From an uncultured Blautia sp. (GTDB lineage Bacteria; Bacillota; Clostridia; Lachnospirales; Lachnospiraceae): DNA of 7,673 nucleotides. The stretch's first letter is position 1; every line of letters begins with the position of its first letter. The notes beneath the pieces were generated by a model. It did no database searches, was not told the DNA's origin, and saw only the letters and a list, made by a program, of their open reading frames with translations. The stretch covers positions 1 to 7,673 of the forward strand of contig CAMNGN010000093.1 in NCBI GenBank assembly GCA_946538475.1, written 5' to 3'. Position numbers and translations under genes: made by a program. Positions 6,292 through 7,673 of the stretch are shown one piece after another.

Positions 6292-7673
6292 ATGAACTTT
6301 TCAATCATTTTTTATATCATCGGATGGATTTTGAAAATCGAAGCGGGACTTATGCTTCTGCCCTGCGCTGCGGCACTTGTTTATCGCGAGCGCAGCGGTA
6401 TCTGCTTTTTGATCACCATGGCGGTATGTCTGGCCATCGGCTTTCCGCTGACGATCAGATCTCCAAAGAAAAAAGTTTTTTATGCCCGTGAAGGCTTCGT
6501 AACCGTAGCACTCAGCTGGTTTATCATGAGTATCATGGGCGCCGTACCTTTTGTCATCAGCGGAAGTATCCCGCACGTTATCGACGCTGTGTTTGAGACC
6601 GTATCCGGTTTTACCACTACGGGAGCAAGTATACTGCCTGACGTGGAAGCTCTTCCCCACTGTATGCTTCTTTGGAGAAGCTTCACCCACTGGATCGGCG
6701 GTATGGGCGTTCTTGTTTTCATCCTGGCCATCGTTCCGCTTACCGGCGGTTATCATATGAACCTGATGAAAGCAGAGAGCCCGGGGCCTTCTGTCAGCCG
6801 GCTGGTGCCAAAGGTTCAGGCTACCGCAAAGATCCTGTACATGATCTATATCGGAATGACCATCACGCAGATGGTACTTCTGTTCATCACCGGCATGCCG
6901 CTGTTTGACACGATCTGTATTTCGTTCGGTACGGCAGGTACCGGTGGATTCGGTGTTCTGAACGCCAGCTGCGGTTCTTACACAACGCTGCAGCAGATCA
7001 TCATCACCGTTTTCATGATCCTTTTCGGAGTCAATTTCAACGTGTATTATCTGTTTCTGCTGAAGAAGATCAAGCAGGGCTTACTGGTGGAGGAGATTCG
7101 TTATTATTTTGGCATCATCGCTGTCTCCATCATTGCCATCACGATCAATACCGCCTCACTCTTCGATAATGTTTTTCATGCATTTCAGCAGGCTGCATTC
7201 CAGGTCGGCTCGATCATCACAACAACGGGATACAGCACGACGGATTTCGACGCATGGCCGGTGTTCTCCAAGACCATACTGGTCATGCTCATGTTCATCG
7301 GTGCCTGCGCGGGCTCGACAGGCGGCGGTATCAAGGTGTCGCGTTTTGTGATCATGGTGAAGGGTGTTTATAAAGAGCTGATGCTCTATCTGCATCCGAA
7401 TGCGGTCCGTAAGATCAAGATGGACGGAAAGGTTGTTCAGCACGAAGTGACGCGGGCGACCAACATCTTCATGATCGTTTACATCATTGTGTTCGCGTTT
7501 TCTACGCTGCTGATCTCGGTCGACAATTTCAGCTTCACCACGAACTTTACGGCGATAGCCGCGACCCTCAATAATATCGGCCCGGGGCTTGAGGCAGTGG
7601 GGCCGACGCAGAATTTTGCGGCGTTTTCGGGGTTCTCAAAGATAATTATGACGTTTGATATGTTAGCGGGACG
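6292..7673 (+). CDS. trkH: Trk potassium uptake protein TrkH, C-terminus cut by window end
   Basis: An open frame of 460 complete codons continuing past the right edge; family members are about 480-490 residues, so only some 25 are missing. It is a polytopic K+ channel subunit of the SKT (Trk/Ktr/HKT) superfamily in the cytoplasmic membrane. Four pore loops are visible: SGFTTTGAS (105-113), FGTAGTGGFG (212-221), TTTGYSTTDF (310-319) and LNNIGPGLEAVGP (426-438). The gating-loop motif GSTGGGIK is at 341-348. The N-terminus is a hydrophobic helix starting MNFSIIFYIIGWILKIEAGL. The ATG at 6292 is 4 nt after the trkA stop; its SD GAGGTG (6281-6286) overlaps the end of trkA, which indicates coupled translation. 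With trkA it makes a complete uptake system. I found no frameshift in the visible part. Confidence 0.97.
   Translation, partial: MNFSIIFYIIGWILKIEAGLMLLPCAAALVYRERSGICFLITMAVCLAIGFPLTIRSPKKKVFYAREGFVTVALSWFIMSIMGAVPFVISGSIPHVIDAVFETVSGFTTTGASILPDVEALPHCMLLWRSFTHWIGGMGVLVFILAIVPLTGGYHMNLMKAESPGPSVSRLVPKVQATAKILYMIYIGMTITQMVLLFITGMPLFDTICISFGTAGTGGFGVLNASCGSYTTLQQIIITVFMILFGVNFNVYYLFLLKKIKQGLLVEEIRYYFGIIAVSIIAITINTASLFDNVFHAFQQAAFQVGSIITTTGYSTTDFDAWPVFSKTILVMLMFIGACAGSTGGGIKVSRFVIMVKGVYKELMLYLHPNAVRKIKMDGKVVQHEVTRATNIFMIVYIIVFAFSTLLISVDNFSFTTNFTAIAATLNNIGPGLEAVGPTQNFAAFSGFSKIIMTFDMLAG

Noticed and set aside
6292..7673. Possible broken trkH, since no stop codon is found
   Set aside because: Codon-by-codon reading shows one open frame with all four pore loops in order; the stop is simply beyond the window edge.

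Overview
The window is an ordinary chromosomal housekeeping region of a Gram-positive, low-to-mid GC bacterium, most likely a member of the Clostridia (Lachnospiraceae-like). This rests on protein style: a TyrRS with KMGKT, an AlaRS with a four-cysteine insert, a two-component TrkA/TrkH potassium system, and strong AGGAGG-type ribosome binding sites. No IS element, phage gene, CRISPR array, tRNA or rRNA is visible, and I see no exotic gene system.

Layout. From about 4830 leftwards, on the minus strand, the order is: promoter, leader with a terminator-like hairpin and a possible 31-codon upstream ORF, tyrS (tyrosyl-tRNA synthetase), alaS (alanyl-tRNA synthetase, 34 nt after tyrS), rpsU (ribosomal protein bS21, 58 aa, with its own promoter and a hairpin next to its Shine-Dalgarno), a small terminator-like hairpin, and the N-terminal 117 residues of a cardiolipin synthase that runs off the left edge. 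From about 4880 rightwards, on the plus strand, an extended -10 promoter drives trkA, followed after 4 nt by trkH, which runs off the right edge with 460 codons visible.

Function. The minus-strand genes serve translation (two aminoacyl-tRNA synthetases and a small-subunit protein) and then membrane phospholipid synthesis. The plus-strand pair forms one potassium uptake system: TrkH is the membrane channel and TrkA the cytoplasmic nucleotide-binding gating ring. The two units are divergent and share a 278-bp intergenic region.

The observations most worth checking are regulatory. The tyrS leader has a strong promoter and a GC-rich hairpin but no recognisable T-box. A short ORF with Tyr and Phe codons flanks that hairpin. 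A perfect 8-bp hairpin abuts the long Shine-Dalgarno of rpsU. Repeated TTTCAT/ATGAAA half-sites lie at the trkA promoter. All of these are inferences from sequence pattern.
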